From positions 1-43,867 of the forward strand of contig UQVR01000007.1 in NCBI GenBank assembly GCA_900544625.1: a stretch of 43,867 nt of DNA. The letters are read 5' to 3'. The position numbers were made by a program, and so were the translations under genes. Shown here in pieces: positions 24,952-34,406 of this stretch. The DNA is from an uncultured Mycoplasmatota bacterium. GTDB lineage: Bacteria > Bacillota_I > Bacilli_A > RF39 > UBA660. The notes below the pieces were generated by a model. The model was not told the origin of the DNA, made no database searches, and saw only the letters and a program-made list of their open reading frames with translations. Position 1 is the first letter of the stretch, and every line of letters begins with the position of its first letter.

Positions 24952-26766
24952 CTATCCTTCAAAAAATACTTGATACCATTTTATAAATGTATAAACTGTC
25001 CAAATCTTTCTATAATTATCTTTCTTACCACTTAAATGTTCATTAAATAATTTATTTAAAAATTTAACATTAAAATATTTATTAGCAACATCACTATTTA
25101 TTGTTTTTTCAATATCTTCTTTAAATGCTCCATTTTTAATCCATTCTCTGATAGGTACTGGAAAACCTAATTTTTTCTTTTTATATGCATCAGTTGGAAT
25201 AACTTTTCTTGCTGCTTCTCTTAAAGCTACTTTAGTATTTTCTTTAGTAACTTTATAATCAAAAGGTAGTTTTGATGCTACACTAAATACTTCTTTATCA
25301 ATAAATGGAACTCTACCTTCAATGGATGATGCCATAGTCATTCTATCAGCCTTAAGTAAAATATCTTTCATTAACCAAAAATTAATATCTATCGCTTGCA
25401 TTTTATCTATATTACTATAATCTTTAAATTCATTATAAACATCTTTTGTTACATCAATTGCTTTTAATTCATAATTTTTTCTTAATACTTTTCTAGCCAT
25501 TTTTTCTGAAAAATTTCTATTAACACCGATATAACTATTTTCTAACTTTTCTCCACGTCTTACTAGAAAATTAAAACCTCTTACCTCTGGAAACAAACCA
25601 GCAACTTTTCCAATTGCATGTCTAATACAAAAAGGTATTTTATTATAAAATTTATAATCAACCTCTTCTCTATAATAGTTGTATCCCCCGAAAAATTCAT
25701 CAGCACCTTCACCAGATAAAACAACTTTTAAATCACGACTTGCAAGTTTAGCAACAAAATATAATGATATTGCTGCAGGATCACTCGTAGGTTCATCTAG
25801 ATGATACATAATCTTAGGTATAGCATCTAAATACTCATCTTTTTTAATTATTTTGCTTTCATTTTTTATACCTAATTTATTTGCTAGATCTTTAGCATAA
25901 TTTATTTCATCATACTTTTTATTTTCATACCCAACTGTGTATGTTTTATCTGGTTTTGCTAAAGATACAATGTATGATGAGTCAATTCCACTAGATAGAA
26001 ATGAGCCAACTTCAACATCTGCTATTAAATGTCTTTTTACACTATCTTCCATAACATCACTAATATTTTTAACAGCATCTGTAAAACTCATTGTATCTTC
26101 TTTAAAATCTAATTTAAAATATTTATTTATCTTTATATCTTCATCTTTATATAATAAACTACATCCGGCATCTAATCTATAAACACCTTTAAAAAATGTT
26201 TCATTCGTAGGTACAAAACTAAATTCTAAGTAAGTTTCTAATATTTCTTCATTAAATTCTTTCTTAAAATCTGGAACATCTAAGAAAGATTTAATTTCTG
26301 ATGCAAACATAAAACTATCATTCATCTTTGCATAATAAAGTGGTTTAATACCAAAATTATCTCGTGCTAAAAATATTTCATTACGATTCTTATCATGGAT
26401 AGCAAAAGCAAACATTCCCCTTAAGTGTTTTGGTAAATCTGTATGCCATTCTTCATATCCATGGACTAATACCTCGGTATCACTCTTTGTTTTAAACTCA
26501 TGACCTAAAGATTCTAGTTCGCCTCGTAACTCAAGATAATTATAAATTTCTCCATTATAAACTGTTACAACACTATTATCTTCATTATATATTGGTTGAT
26601 CGCCAGTTGAAAGATCAATAATTGATAATCTACGATGACCAAAAGCAACATTACCATCAATGTAATAACCTTCTCCATCTGGTCCACGATGCATAATTCT
26701 GTCATTCATTTTTTTGATAATATCTTTATTGTCACCTTTTCTAATTATCCCACATATACCACACAT
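24952..26766 (-). CDS. asnB: Asparagine synthetase (glutamine-hydrolysing)
   Basis: A 604-residue cytoplasmic enzyme making Asn from Asp, Gln and ATP. The start at 26766 gives MCGICGI, placing the catalytic Cys at residue 2 after Met removal. The longer GTG start at 26775 lies inside the AGGTGAT ribosome site. The N-terminal Ntn glutaminase (RIMHRGPDGEGYY, GHRRLSIIDLSTGDQP, VVTVYNGEIYNYLEL) is followed by the ATP-pyrophosphatase domain with SFLSSGIDSS, VVLSGEGADEFFGGYNYYR and EGRVPFIDKE. It starts 1 nt after the stop of the LTA-synthase-like gene. Confidence 0.96.
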   Translation of the reverse strand: MCGICGIIRKGDNKDIIKKMNDRIMHRGPDGEGYYIDGNVAFGHRRLSIIDLSTGDQPIYNEDNSVVTVYNGEIYNYLELRGELESLGHEFKTKSDTEVLVHGYEEWHTDLPKHLRGMFAFAIHDKNRNEIFLARDNFGIKPLYYAKMNDSFMFASEIKSFLDVPDFKKEFNEEILETYLEFSFVPTNETFFKGVYRLDAGCSLLYKDEDIKINKYFKLDFKEDTMSFTDAVKNISDVMEDSVKRHLIADVEVGSFLSSGIDSSYIVSLAKPDKTYTVGYENKKYDEINYAKDLANKLGIKNESKIIKKDEYLDAIPKIMYHLDEPTSDPAAISLYFVAKLASRDLKVVLSGEGADEFFGGYNYYREEVDYKFYNKIPFCIRHAIGKVAGLFPEVRGFNFLVRRGEKLENSYIGVNRNFSEKMARKVLRKNYELKAIDVTKDVYNEFKDYSNIDKMQAIDINFWLMKDILLKADRMTMASSIEGRVPFIDKEVFSVASKLPFDYKVTKENTKVALREAARKVIPTDAYKKKKLGFPVPIREWIKNGAFKEDIEKTINSDVANKYFNVKFLNKLFNEHLSGKKDNYRKIWTVYTFIKWYQVFFEG

Positions 26767-26767
26767 A

Positions 26768-28732
26768 TTAATCACCTAATACTTTCTTATAATAATTATT
26801 TACCATAATATTTTTACTCATTGACATTCTATTATTAACAACACTATTCATGTAAGTAATATAATCATTACTTACATTTTTTTCTTCATTTGGAACAAAC
26901 TTTTTACTTTGAGAAAAATATTTACCTTTATCACTAACCCAACTTCTATTGCCAAATATTGCAAGACCTGGCTCTGTACTTAAAATATCTTTACCAATAA
27001 TAAGCCTTGAATCATATTTAACTCCAAACAAATTATATAGAGTTGGTAAAACATCTATTTGACTACCTACTTTATCTATTTTAATAGTTTCCATTTTATT
27101 ATTCCATAATATAAAATTACTTTTATTTACTTCAATTACACCATCTTTTTTATAAGATGATATTTCATTTACTTCATCTAAACTTAAATAATATGGATAA
27201 TGATCTCCAACTAAAGCAATAACTGTATCATCTAATACTCCAGCATCATTTAGTTTTTTAATTAATATTTCTAAAGCTCTATCAAGTTCTATTTGAGCTG
27301 CCAAATAAGCCTTTGGTTTTTCACTATAATCTAAATTTTTAACTTCATTATAATGTTTTTTTGCCGTGGCACTAGATGAAAATGTATAACCACCATGTCC
27401 ACTAACAGTTACATAATATGTAAAGAAAGGTTTATCACTATTAATATAATCATCCATCGTTGCATTAATCATTTCTACATCTGATTCTGGCCAAGTATGA
27501 CAATTAATACTTTTTTCTAATCCATTAAAACATCCTTTAAAATTATCAAAACCTAAAGATTTTAAATAAATATATCTATTTTGAAAATAAACGCTATGAT
27601 CATGATAAGCAAATGTATTATAATCCATATTTTTAAATATTGTGCCAATACCAAATGGATAATAGTTTGTTCCATTTTTCCAAGGACTTAAAAAACCTGA
27701 TGCTGCCACTAAACCAGTAAGTTCTTGAAATTCTCCCCCAATCGTACTACTAATCGTCGGAGTATAAAAGTTTTCAAAAACAAATCCACTATTAACAAGT
27801 TTATATAATGTTGGAGTTAAATCTTCTCTAACTGCTATTTCATTAAAACTTTCAGCCATAAATAAAATTAGATTTTTTCCTTTAAAGTATCCAGTATACA
27901 TATTTTCTTTTGTACCACTTTCACTTTTAAAATATTCATGCATTGCTTTAATAGTTTTATTACTTTCACTACTTATTAGTTTATCAAAATCAATATCTAA
28001 ATTGTTATACCCATAATCCTTTACATCATTATTATCTTTACCATCATTATTTATTACATCTTCTGTTGGTTTATTTGGTATATCAATTATTTCTTCAAAT
28101 CCAAATATATTTCTATAAGTATCTATAAAGAAAGCATTTACTACCCCAAAAGTTCTTACATTTAAATCAATATTATTAACACTTGTATATAACTTATATG
28201 GAGAATTAATTTCATCTTTATTTATATTTAAAACACCATAAAATGATAAACTCGTTAAAATACATAAAATTATTTTAACAATATTAGTTTTTAAATCATC
28301 TTTTTCTATCACAATAATTTTATTATAAATTGAAAATAATATAAATGGCATAAAATTTAAAATAAGTCCGATAATATTGGCAATAATTAAATTTAAACCA
28401 TCACCTGCAAAAGATGCAATTTGTCCACTTGCTCCAATTAATGTCCAATCAAAATAAAAGCCAAACATTTTAAATACACATAATTGAATACTATACAAAA
28501 GACCTAATAAAAATAATCCACTTAAAAACATTATTTTATTAACTCTTCGATTAAATAACTTTCCTATTATACATATTAGTAATGTCATAAATAAATCAAA
28601 TATTATTACATATAAAATACTAATATTAAATATTTCAATATTACATAACATTCTAAATATTAATTCTAAATATAATAAAACAACAAACATTATAACACTT
28701 AAATAAAATGTTCTTAATTTAAATCTCTTCAT
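26768..28732 (-). CDS. LTA synthase family (sulfatase-type) membrane enzyme
   Basis: 654 residues. Five hydrophobic segments in about the first 160 residues are followed by an extracellular alkaline-phosphatase-fold domain. Metal and active-site motifs are visible: LILFMAESFNE (metal Glu), TISSTIGGEFQEL (Thr330, equivalent to the LtaS catalytic Thr in TSDSEF), YHDHS, VTVSGHGGY and VALVGDHYPYYL (metal Asp-His). LtaS enzymes transfer glycerol phosphate from phosphatidylglycerol onto lipoteichoic acid. The exact acceptor here cannot be read from sequence. An acidic Asn/Asp linker lies at about 220-245. An extended -10 TGGTATAAT (28761-28753) lies upstream. Confidence 0.85.
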   Translation of the reverse strand: MKRFKLRTFYLSVIMFVVLLYLELIFRMLCNIEIFNISILYVIIFDLFMTLLICIIGKLFNRRVNKIMFLSGLFLLGLLYSIQLCVFKMFGFYFDWTLIGASGQIASFAGDGLNLIIANIIGLILNFMPFILFSIYNKIIVIEKDDLKTNIVKIILCILTSLSFYGVLNINKDEINSPYKLYTSVNNIDLNVRTFGVVNAFFIDTYRNIFGFEEIIDIPNKPTEDVINNDGKDNNDVKDYGYNNLDIDFDKLISSESNKTIKAMHEYFKSESGTKENMYTGYFKGKNLILFMAESFNEIAVREDLTPTLYKLVNSGFVFENFYTPTISSTIGGEFQELTGLVAASGFLSPWKNGTNYYPFGIGTIFKNMDYNTFAYHDHSVYFQNRYIYLKSLGFDNFKGCFNGLEKSINCHTWPESDVEMINATMDDYINSDKPFFTYYVTVSGHGGYTFSSSATAKKHYNEVKNLDYSEKPKAYLAAQIELDRALEILIKKLNDAGVLDDTVIALVGDHYPYYLSLDEVNEISSYKKDGVIEVNKSNFILWNNKMETIKIDKVGSQIDVLPTLYNLFGVKYDSRLIIGKDILSTEPGLAIFGNRSWVSDKGKYFSQSKKFVPNEEKNVSNDYITYMNSVVNNRMSMSKNIMVNNYYKKVLGD

Positions 28733-28752
28733 AGAACTATCTCCTATTAAAT

Positions 28753-28761
28753 ATTATACCA
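28753..28761 (-). promoter_or_regulatory. Extended -10 promoter of the LTA-synthase operon
   Basis: TGGTATAAT on the minus strand, 21 bp before the start codon, without a good -35. Confidence 0.45.
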
Positions 28762-28808
28762 CTTCAAATCACTTTTATATATATTTATTTACATTACTTG
28801 ACACCAAA

Positions 28809-28842
28809 AAACTCTAAAACATCACATAAGGTTTTAGAGTTT
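28809..28842 (-). terminator. Terminator of the rimP-truB operon
   Basis: A perfect 12-bp stem AAACTCTAAAAC / GTTTTAGAGTTT with a U-run on the minus strand. Half of the stem lies within the last truB codons. Confidence 0.8.
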
Positions 28843-29653
28843 CTCCATCAACTTCATATATAGCTAAATCTTTATTATCATACATCAAAATAACTTTATT
28901 TTTAATATCATATATATTACTTATTTTACCACCATTTAATACTGTTTTTAAATTACATTCATCAACATTTATACAAGGATAATCTAAAAACTCATGAATA
29001 TTTTTACCAATAAAATTATTATTTTGTATATCATCTAATGTATATGCTTCATCAATTCCAAATATCCCTTGATGAGTTCTAACCAAACTTTTCATACATC
29101 CAACTGTACCTAACATTTCACATATATCTTCAATTAAGCTTCTAATATAAGTTCCTTTAGATACTTTAGTTTTAATCTTTATGATATCATCATTAAAACT
29201 AATTAATTCTAAATTATATATATATACCTCTCTTTTAGGTAATTCAATTTCTATATTTTCTCTTGCATATTCATATAATTTTTTACCATTAATTTTAACT
29301 GCGGAATATTTAGGAACAGTTTGTAAATATTTCTTTGGAAATTTTTCTAATACATCTAGAATATTATTTTTTGAAATAACTTTATTACTTGTATCTATAA
29401 CATTTCCTGTTATATCACCAGTATCAGTTTTAATACCTAATTTTATTTCTGCAACATATTCTTTATCTAAGGAAGTTAATAAATCAACTAGTTTAGTATA
29501 TTTACCAGTTAAACAAACAAGAACTCCAGTTGCAATTGGATCTAGAGTCCCCGTATGTCCTATTTTTTTAGTATTTAATATTTTACTTAATTTATTAACA
29601 ACATCTCTACTTGTAAAACCCTCAGGTTTATTTACGACTAAGAGTTGGTCCAT
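28814..29653 (-). CDS. truB: tRNA pseudouridine-55 synthase TruB
   Basis: A 279-residue enzyme making pseudouridine 55 in the T loop of tRNAs. It has VVNKPEGFTSRDVVNKL, KIGHTGTLDPIATGVL (Asp of GTLDP is catalytic), KEYVAEIKLG, PKYSAVKINGKKLYEYAR and VSKGTYIRSLIEDI. The C-terminal region is a short PUA-like domain. ATG at 29653 is used; the TTG before it would add one residue. It overlaps the upstream gene by 26 bp and is the last gene of the operon. Confidence 0.95.
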   Translation of the reverse strand: MDQLLVVNKPEGFTSRDVVNKLSKILNTKKIGHTGTLDPIATGVLVCLTGKYTKLVDLLTSLDKEYVAEIKLGIKTDTGDITGNVIDTSNKVISKNNILDVLEKFPKKYLQTVPKYSAVKINGKKLYEYARENIEIELPKREVYIYNLELISFNDDIIKIKTKVSKGTYIRSLIEDICEMLGTVGCMKSLVRTHQGIFGIDEAYTLDDIQNNNFIGKNIHEFLDYPCINVDECNLKTVLNGGKISNIYDIKNKVILMYDNKDLAIYEVDGETLKPYVMF

Positions 29654-30164
29654 CAATTTCTCTCTTTCCTAAATCTTTAGTAAATAAACCATCTAATTCT
29701 TCATAGCCTAAAGCTTTAACAAACTTAACTGTTACACCATCATCTACTACAGCAATATTAATTATTTTTTGTTTAAAATTATCAGTTAATTCTTCTAATC
29801 TACTTATTATTTCATTTAATGTTTCCATTTTTTCTAAAACATCTGGATAATTAGTTAACAAAATATGACTTACATCTAAAGAATCTTTTCTTAATACTAC
29901 CCTAGCAATTCCCATTAAAACATTTTGTTCATTTAAGCATATAAGAAACAATACATTTCTTTCATCATTTTTAACTAACTTAATTGCTTGCAATAATGAA
30001 CTATTATTTAAATCTTTATTACTTAACTTAGATTCATCAGTTGTAAAATGAATATCATAATTAAATAATCTTTTATCTTTTGTTACATTTTGACAATGTT
30101 TATAAAATTCTTCAACTGCTACTCTTTCATAAATTTTAGGTATATCTCTAGTTATTTCTATCAT
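29628..30164 (-). CDS. Uncharacterised protein between rbfA and truB, possibly GNAT-like
   Basis: 178 residues, not confidently recognised. The middle part, NVLFLICLNEQNVLMGIARVVL, then an alpha-helical section and KIINIAVVDDGVTVKFVKALGYEELDGLFTKDL, has the feel of a GNAT acetyltransferase ending (late strand, helix, GYEE.., FTKDL). The acetyl-CoA loop (Q/R-x-x-G-x-G/A) is not visible, so function is open. It overlaps rbfA by one base and truB by 26 bases. Tight coupling suggests a role with ribosome maturation or tRNA modification in this lineage. AAAAGGAT precedes the ATG. Confidence 0.7.
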   Translation of the reverse strand: MIEITRDIPKIYERVAVEEFYKHCQNVTKDKRLFNYDIHFTTDESKLSNKDLNNSSLLQAIKLVKNDERNVLFLICLNEQNVLMGIARVVLRKDSLDVSHILLTNYPDVLEKMETLNEIISRLEELTDNFKQKIINIAVVDDGVTVKFVKALGYEELDGLFTKDLGKREIDGPTLSRK

Positions 30165-30511
30165 TATTTATTATCCTTTTCAATTTTATCAATAATTTTT
30201 TCTATTTTTTCGCCATAAGCAATAGATTTATCAAAAATAAATTTAAGTTCTGGTGTATGTCTAATTTCTAGTCTTTCACTTAACTTACCACGAATAAATG
30301 GTGCAGCTTCATTGACTTCTTTTTCTAAAGATTTTTCATCCATATCCATAATAGAAGTAAAATATATTTTGCAATAACTTAAATCATTAGTTACATCACA
30401 ACCAGTAATAGTAATACTTTTAAGTATTTCATCATTAACTTCATTGATTAATATTTCTCCAAGATATCGTTGAATATCACTAGCAATTCTAGCAATTTTA
30501 TACTTAGGCAT
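30164..30511 (-). CDS. rbfA: Ribosome-binding factor A
   Basis: A 115-residue KH-like protein that helps mature the 30S subunit and the 5' end of 16S rRNA. The family pattern is clear: RIASDIQRYLGEILINEV, ITITGCDVTNDLSYCKIYFT, and FIRGKLSERLEIRHTPELKFIFDKSIAYGEKIEKII. GAGGTAA precedes the ATG. It overlaps infB by 8 bp. Confidence 0.95.
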   Translation of the reverse strand: MPKYKIARIASDIQRYLGEILINEVNDEILKSITITGCDVTNDLSYCKIYFTSIMDMDEKSLEKEVNEAAPFIRGKLSERLEIRHTPELKFIFDKSIAYGEKIEKIIDKIEKDNK

Positions 30512-32612
30512 GTTTTACCTCAATCATTTCATATGCTTCAATAGTATCGCCTTCTTTAAAATCATTGAATTTTTCTAAAGTAATACCACATTCAAAGCCT
30601 TTTTTAACTTCTTTAACTGTATCTTTTTCTCTTTGTAAAGAAGCTATAACCTCATCACTTGCTATAACAACTCCATCACGAATAACACGAGCCATTGCTC
30701 CATTTTTAACAATACCACTTGTTATATAACAACCAGCAATATTACCTATCTTAGAGAATTTAAATATTTTTCTAACTTCGGCAGAACCTAATACTTTTTC
30801 TTCATATTCAGGATCTAACATACCATTAATAGCAGCTTCAATATCTTCAACTAATTTATAAATAATTGTATATAATCTAATATCTATATTATTATCTTTA
30901 GCAATATCCTTAGCATTATTTGATGCAACAACATTAAATCCAATAATGATAGCATTTGATGCACTAGCAAGTACAACATCAGATTCACTAATAGCACCAA
31001 TACCACTTCTGATAACTTTAACAGATACATCTTTTTCTTTAATTTTTTCTAAAGCATTTTTAACAGCTTCTTCAGAACCACGAACATCTGCTTTTAAAAC
31101 AACATTTATTTCTTTATTACCAGCATCAACTGATGCAAATAAATCATCTAATGAAACTTTTTTATCTTTTCCAGCATTCATTTTCGCAGCATCACGACGT
31201 TTTTGGGCAACACTTTTAGCTTCTGCTTCTGTTTCAAAAGCCATGAATTTATCTCCTGCAGATGGATTTTCTGTTAAACCAGTAATTTCTACCGGAGTTG
31301 ATGGTCCAGCAAGAACTATAGATTCCCCACGATCATTTTTCATTGTTCTAACCTTTGCATAGCTTGTACCAACAACAATTGGATCTCCAAGTCTAAGCGT
31401 ACCATTTTGAATTAAGAACGAAGCAATACCTCCGACATTTTTATCAAGGCGAGATTCAATAACAGCTCCAACAGCATAACGATTTGGATTAGCCTTAAGT
31501 TCATTAACCTCCGCAATTGTAAGAATTGTTTCTAGTAATAATTCAACGCCTTCACCAGTATGAGCAGATATATTTATAAATGGAATATCTCCGCCCCAAG
31601 CCTCAGGTGTAATTCCAATTTCAGCCATTTCTGTTAAAACTCTATCAATATTAGCATCTGGTTTATCTATTTTATTAACAGCGACAATTATTGGTACATT
31701 TGCACTTAATGCATGATCAACTGCTTCTTTAGTTTGTGGTTTAACCCCATCATCTGCAGCAACAATTATAATAACTATATCTGTAACTGATGCTCCTCTT
31801 GCACGCATTTCTGTAAAAGCAGCATGACCAGGCGTATCAATAAATGTTATTAGTTCATCTTTATATTTGGTTTGATAAGCCCCGATATGTTGAGTAATTC
31901 CTCCAAATTCCTTATCAACTACATGCGTATTTCTAATATAATCAAGTAATGTTGTTTTTCCATGGTCAACGTGTCCCATTATAGTTACTATCGGAGGTCT
32001 TTTAACTAAATCTTCTTCTTTATCAATTATTTCATAAGATTCAAAATTAGTAACATCTTGAGTTTCTTCTCTTTTTAAAGTTTTATTGTAAAGAATTGCT
32101 ATAATCTCTGCATTTTCAAAATCAATTGGTTGATTTAAACTAAGCATTAAACCATTTTCCATTAATTTTTTAATTATTTCAGCTCCACTAACATTTAAAA
32201 CATTTGCAAATTCAGAAACGCTCATACCATTTTTATATAAAACAATATTTTCATCTGTTTCATTTTTCATAAGTTTATTCTTATGCTTATACATTTCTTT
32301 TTTCTTTAAATTAAAATCTTGTTTACTTGTATCTTTTTTCTTTAATTTTTCTTTTGATACACTATCTTTCATACTTTTATCTACTCTTGAAGAAGTCATT
32401 ATTTCATCAACTTTATCTTCAATATCTTCTTCTTCTTCAAAAGTAATTTCATCATCCGTAGAAATTAAATTAATAGTATTATCTAGCATAATAATATCAT
32501 CATCTGTTAAATAATCGTCCTTATTATTAACATTAATCGCTAACTCATGACATTTCTTTAATATTTCAGCCACCGATAAATTTACATCACTAGCATATTC
32601 TGAAACTTTCAT
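30504..32612 (-). CDS. infB: Translation initiation factor IF-2
   Basis: A 702-residue GTPase that brings fMet-tRNA to the 30S subunit. Two IF2_N modules (about 1-48 and 128-175) are joined by a Lys/Glu-rich linker. The G domain follows, with GHVDHGKTTLLD (213-224), DTPGHAAF and NKIDKPDA, then the beta-barrel domains and the C-terminal fMet-tRNA-binding domain (GNIAGCYITSGIVKNGAMARVIRDG). It is short like other Bacillota IF-2 proteins. AAAGGTTG precedes the ATG. Confidence 0.97.
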   Translation of the reverse strand: MKVSEYASDVNLSVAEILKKCHELAINVNNKDDYLTDDDIIMLDNTINLISTDDEITFEEEEDIEDKVDEIMTSSRVDKSMKDSVSKEKLKKKDTSKQDFNLKKKEMYKHKNKLMKNETDENIVLYKNGMSVSEFANVLNVSGAEIIKKLMENGLMLSLNQPIDFENAEIIAILYNKTLKREETQDVTNFESYEIIDKEEDLVKRPPIVTIMGHVDHGKTTLLDYIRNTHVVDKEFGGITQHIGAYQTKYKDELITFIDTPGHAAFTEMRARGASVTDIVIIIVAADDGVKPQTKEAVDHALSANVPIIVAVNKIDKPDANIDRVLTEMAEIGITPEAWGGDIPFINISAHTGEGVELLLETILTIAEVNELKANPNRYAVGAVIESRLDKNVGGIASFLIQNGTLRLGDPIVVGTSYAKVRTMKNDRGESIVLAGPSTPVEITGLTENPSAGDKFMAFETEAEAKSVAQKRRDAAKMNAGKDKKVSLDDLFASVDAGNKEINVVLKADVRGSEEAVKNALEKIKEKDVSVKVIRSGIGAISESDVVLASASNAIIIGFNVVASNNAKDIAKDNNIDIRLYTIIYKLVEDIEAAINGMLDPEYEEKVLGSAEVRKIFKFSKIGNIAGCYITSGIVKNGAMARVIRDGVVIASDEVIASLQREKDTVKEVKKGFECGITLEKFNDFKEGDTIEAYEMIEVKHA

Positions 32613-32629
32613 TTAATCACAACCTTTCT

Positions 32630-32887
32630 TTATTTATTAACTATTTTTTCTAACTCTTCATATATCTTATCAGGTATTTCAACTTCTAATACCCTATTTA
32701 ATAATTTATTACTTTTAGCTTTTTTTATAACCTCAATATCTTTTTTTAAATATGCTCCACGTCCATTAGCTTTACCACTAACATCAATAATTACTTCACC
32801 ATCTGGTGTTCTAACTACCCTAATAAGTTCTTTTTTGGGTAATTTTTCTTTAGTTATAACACATGAACGCATTGGAATTTTTTTCAT
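32630..32887 (-). CDS. rnpM: YlxR/RnpM, RNase P modulator
   Basis: An 85-residue YlxR-family protein: MRSCVITKEKLPKKELIRVVRTPDGEVIIDVSGKANGRGAYL, with the GRGAYL signature. In Bacillus subtilis the homologue binds RNase P RNA and dampens its activity. The gene sits between nusA and infB as in most Bacillota. Its ATG overlaps the nusA stop by one base (TAATG). The small L7Ae-like gene often found next (ylxQ) is missing. Confidence 0.9.
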   Translation of the reverse strand: MKKIPMRSCVITKEKLPKKELIRVVRTPDGEVIIDVSGKANGRGAYLKKDIEVIKKAKSNKLLNRVLEVEIPDKIYEELEKIVNK

Positions 32888-33999
32888 TAATTATTACCTG
32901 CTTTTTGAATTTCTTCCATTGTTTTAATTTCTAAATGATATTTGGTTAACTTACTAGCTAATTTAATATTGCTTCCTTTTTTACCAATTGCTTGTGATAA
33001 ATTATCATTATTAACTATTACTAATGCATTTCTTTCTTCAGCATCTGGAATTGATACTATTACATCTTTTGCAGGTGTCATAGCATTTTTAATAAATTCT
33101 ACAGGATCTTCACTATATAAAACTAAATCTACTTTTTCACCCTTTAATTCTTTTAAAATACCGGCAATTCTTGAACCTCTTTCCCCGATACATGAACCAA
33201 TTGCATCAATCCTATCGTTAGTTGAATATAAAGCTACTTTTGTACGAACACCAGCTTCTCTAACAACTTGAGTAATAACTATTGTACCATTTGCAACTTC
33301 AGGTATTTCATGTTCAAATAATCTTTTAACAAAACCATAATTCTTTCTAGACAATTTAATAATTGGTCCTTTTGGTCCACTTTCAACTTTACTTACATAA
33401 ACTTTAATACTTGATCCCATAACAATTTGTTCTCCAGGTATTATTTCTTTTTTAGGAAGTATTCCTCTTGTTCTACCTAAATCTATATAATAGTTATTTT
33501 GGTCTTCCATAGCAACCATACCAACCATTAATTCATCTTGTTTATCAGAAAATTCTTCAATAACGCTATTTTTTTCTGCTTCTCTTATTTTTTGCATAAC
33601 TACTTGTTTAGCAGTACCAGCTGCCACTCTTCCAAAATCTTTTGGTGTTACTTCTTCTTCAATAGTTTCACCTACTTTTATAGTTGGAACTATTTTAATA
33701 GCATCTTCAAGTAATATTTGAGCATCTCTATTTATTTCAGGTTCTATTTTAGTAACATTACCTTCTTCATCTTCTACAACACTACCTTCATCAATTTCAG
33801 GTACAACTACGTAATAAGAATAAACTTTAATATCTCCTGTTTCACGATTAATATTTACTCTAACATTAGTTTTTGAATTGAAATTTTTCTTATACGCTGT
33901 TTGAAGTGCTAATTCTAATGCTTCAAATATTACATCAGCACTTATATTTTTTTCTTCTACTAAATTATTTAACGCCTTAATTAATTCTTTACCATTCAT
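32887..33999 (-). CDS. nusA: Transcription termination/antitermination protein NusA
   Basis: 370 residues, the usual length for Bacillota NusA without the proteobacterial acidic repeats. An N-terminal RNA-polymerase-binding domain (ALELALQTAYKKNF) leads into an S1 domain (EFSDKQDELMVGMV..YYIDLGRTRGILPKKEIIPGE) and two KH domains (GSCIGERGSRIAGILKELKGEKVDLVLYSEDP and LSQAIGKKGSNIKLASKLTKYHLEIK). It modulates pausing and termination. It starts 1 bp after rimP ends, with AGAGGAGAG as ribosome site. Confidence 0.96.
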   Translation of the reverse strand: MNGKELIKALNNLVEEKNISADVIFEALELALQTAYKKNFNSKTNVRVNINRETGDIKVYSYYVVVPEIDEGSVVEDEEGNVTKIEPEINRDAQILLEDAIKIVPTIKVGETIEEEVTPKDFGRVAAGTAKQVVMQKIREAEKNSVIEEFSDKQDELMVGMVAMEDQNNYYIDLGRTRGILPKKEIIPGEQIVMGSSIKVYVSKVESGPKGPIIKLSRKNYGFVKRLFEHEIPEVANGTIVITQVVREAGVRTKVALYSTNDRIDAIGSCIGERGSRIAGILKELKGEKVDLVLYSEDPVEFIKNAMTPAKDVIVSIPDAEERNALVIVNNDNLSQAIGKKGSNIKLASKLTKYHLEIKTMEEIQKAGNN

Positions 34000-34000
34000 T

Positions 34001-34255
34001 TTACTCTCCTCTTTCTTTGCTTACTACATCTAGTATATAACTATCATCAGTTATATCAGCTTTATCTACTACTTCATTTACAATTTTTGTTGCATCAACA
34101 ATAGTTTCTAAATCAATTCCTCCGATTTTATCTAAAGTAACCGTTAAAAAATGATACTTTCCTTTTTCTTCAAAAGTTACATCATCAACTATTATTTCCT
34201 CGCTATCCAATCTTTCTTGCAAATCAATTTTAAGTTTCTCCAAAACTAGTTTCAT
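34001..34255 (-). CDS. rimP: Truncated RimP (N-terminal domain only)
   Basis: An 84-residue protein starting at the ATG at 34255, which follows an ideal GGAGGTG. An ATG at 34267 overlaps that site. The sequence (DVTFEEKGKYHFLTVTLDKIGGIDLETIVDATKIVNEVVD, then ADITDDSYILDVVSKE) matches the N-terminal domain of RimP, which ends with the LEVSSPG motif. Standard RimP has about 150 residues, with a C-terminal SH3-like domain that contacts ribosomal protein S12. That domain is absent, and nusA starts immediately. RimP assists 30S maturation; this short form may be a lineage trait. Confidence 0.8.
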   Translation of the reverse strand: MKLVLEKLKIDLQERLDSEEIIVDDVTFEEKGKYHFLTVTLDKIGGIDLETIVDATKIVNEVVDKADITDDSYILDVVSKERGE

Positions 34256-34279
34256 AAACACCTCCATAACTAATAATAA

Positions 34280-34301
34280 AAGTGGGATTTTCTGCCCACT
34301 T
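34280..34301 (-). promoter_or_regulatory. Hairpin in the rimP-nusA leader
   Basis: A 7-bp stem AAGTGGG/CCCACTT with an 8-nt loop and a following UUUUAUUAUU stretch, between the extended -10 and the rimP ribosome site. It could act as an attenuator or leader element. The U-rich tail is imperfect. Confidence 0.45.
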
Positions 34302-34316
34302 AAAACTGATAGATAA

Positions 34317-34325
34317 ATTATACCA
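34317..34325 (-). promoter_or_regulatory. Extended -10 promoter of the rimP-nusA-infB-truB operon
   Basis: TGGTATAAT on the minus strand, about 60 bp upstream of rimP, with no good -35. It is the same 9-mer as before the LTA-synthase-like gene. Confidence 0.5.
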
Positions 34326-34373
34326 CATCTTTTTCAAAAATAAAAGAAAAATATGTGATTTTCACAGAAAAAA

Positions 34374-34406
34374 TCGCAAAAAAAGAGTCGCATATTAACG
34401 AGCTCT
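34374..34406 (-). terminator. Terminator of typA
   Basis: On the minus strand AGAGCTCG pairs with CGACTCT (one bulge), followed by seven U. The loop contains the typA stop codon. Confidence 0.75.
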
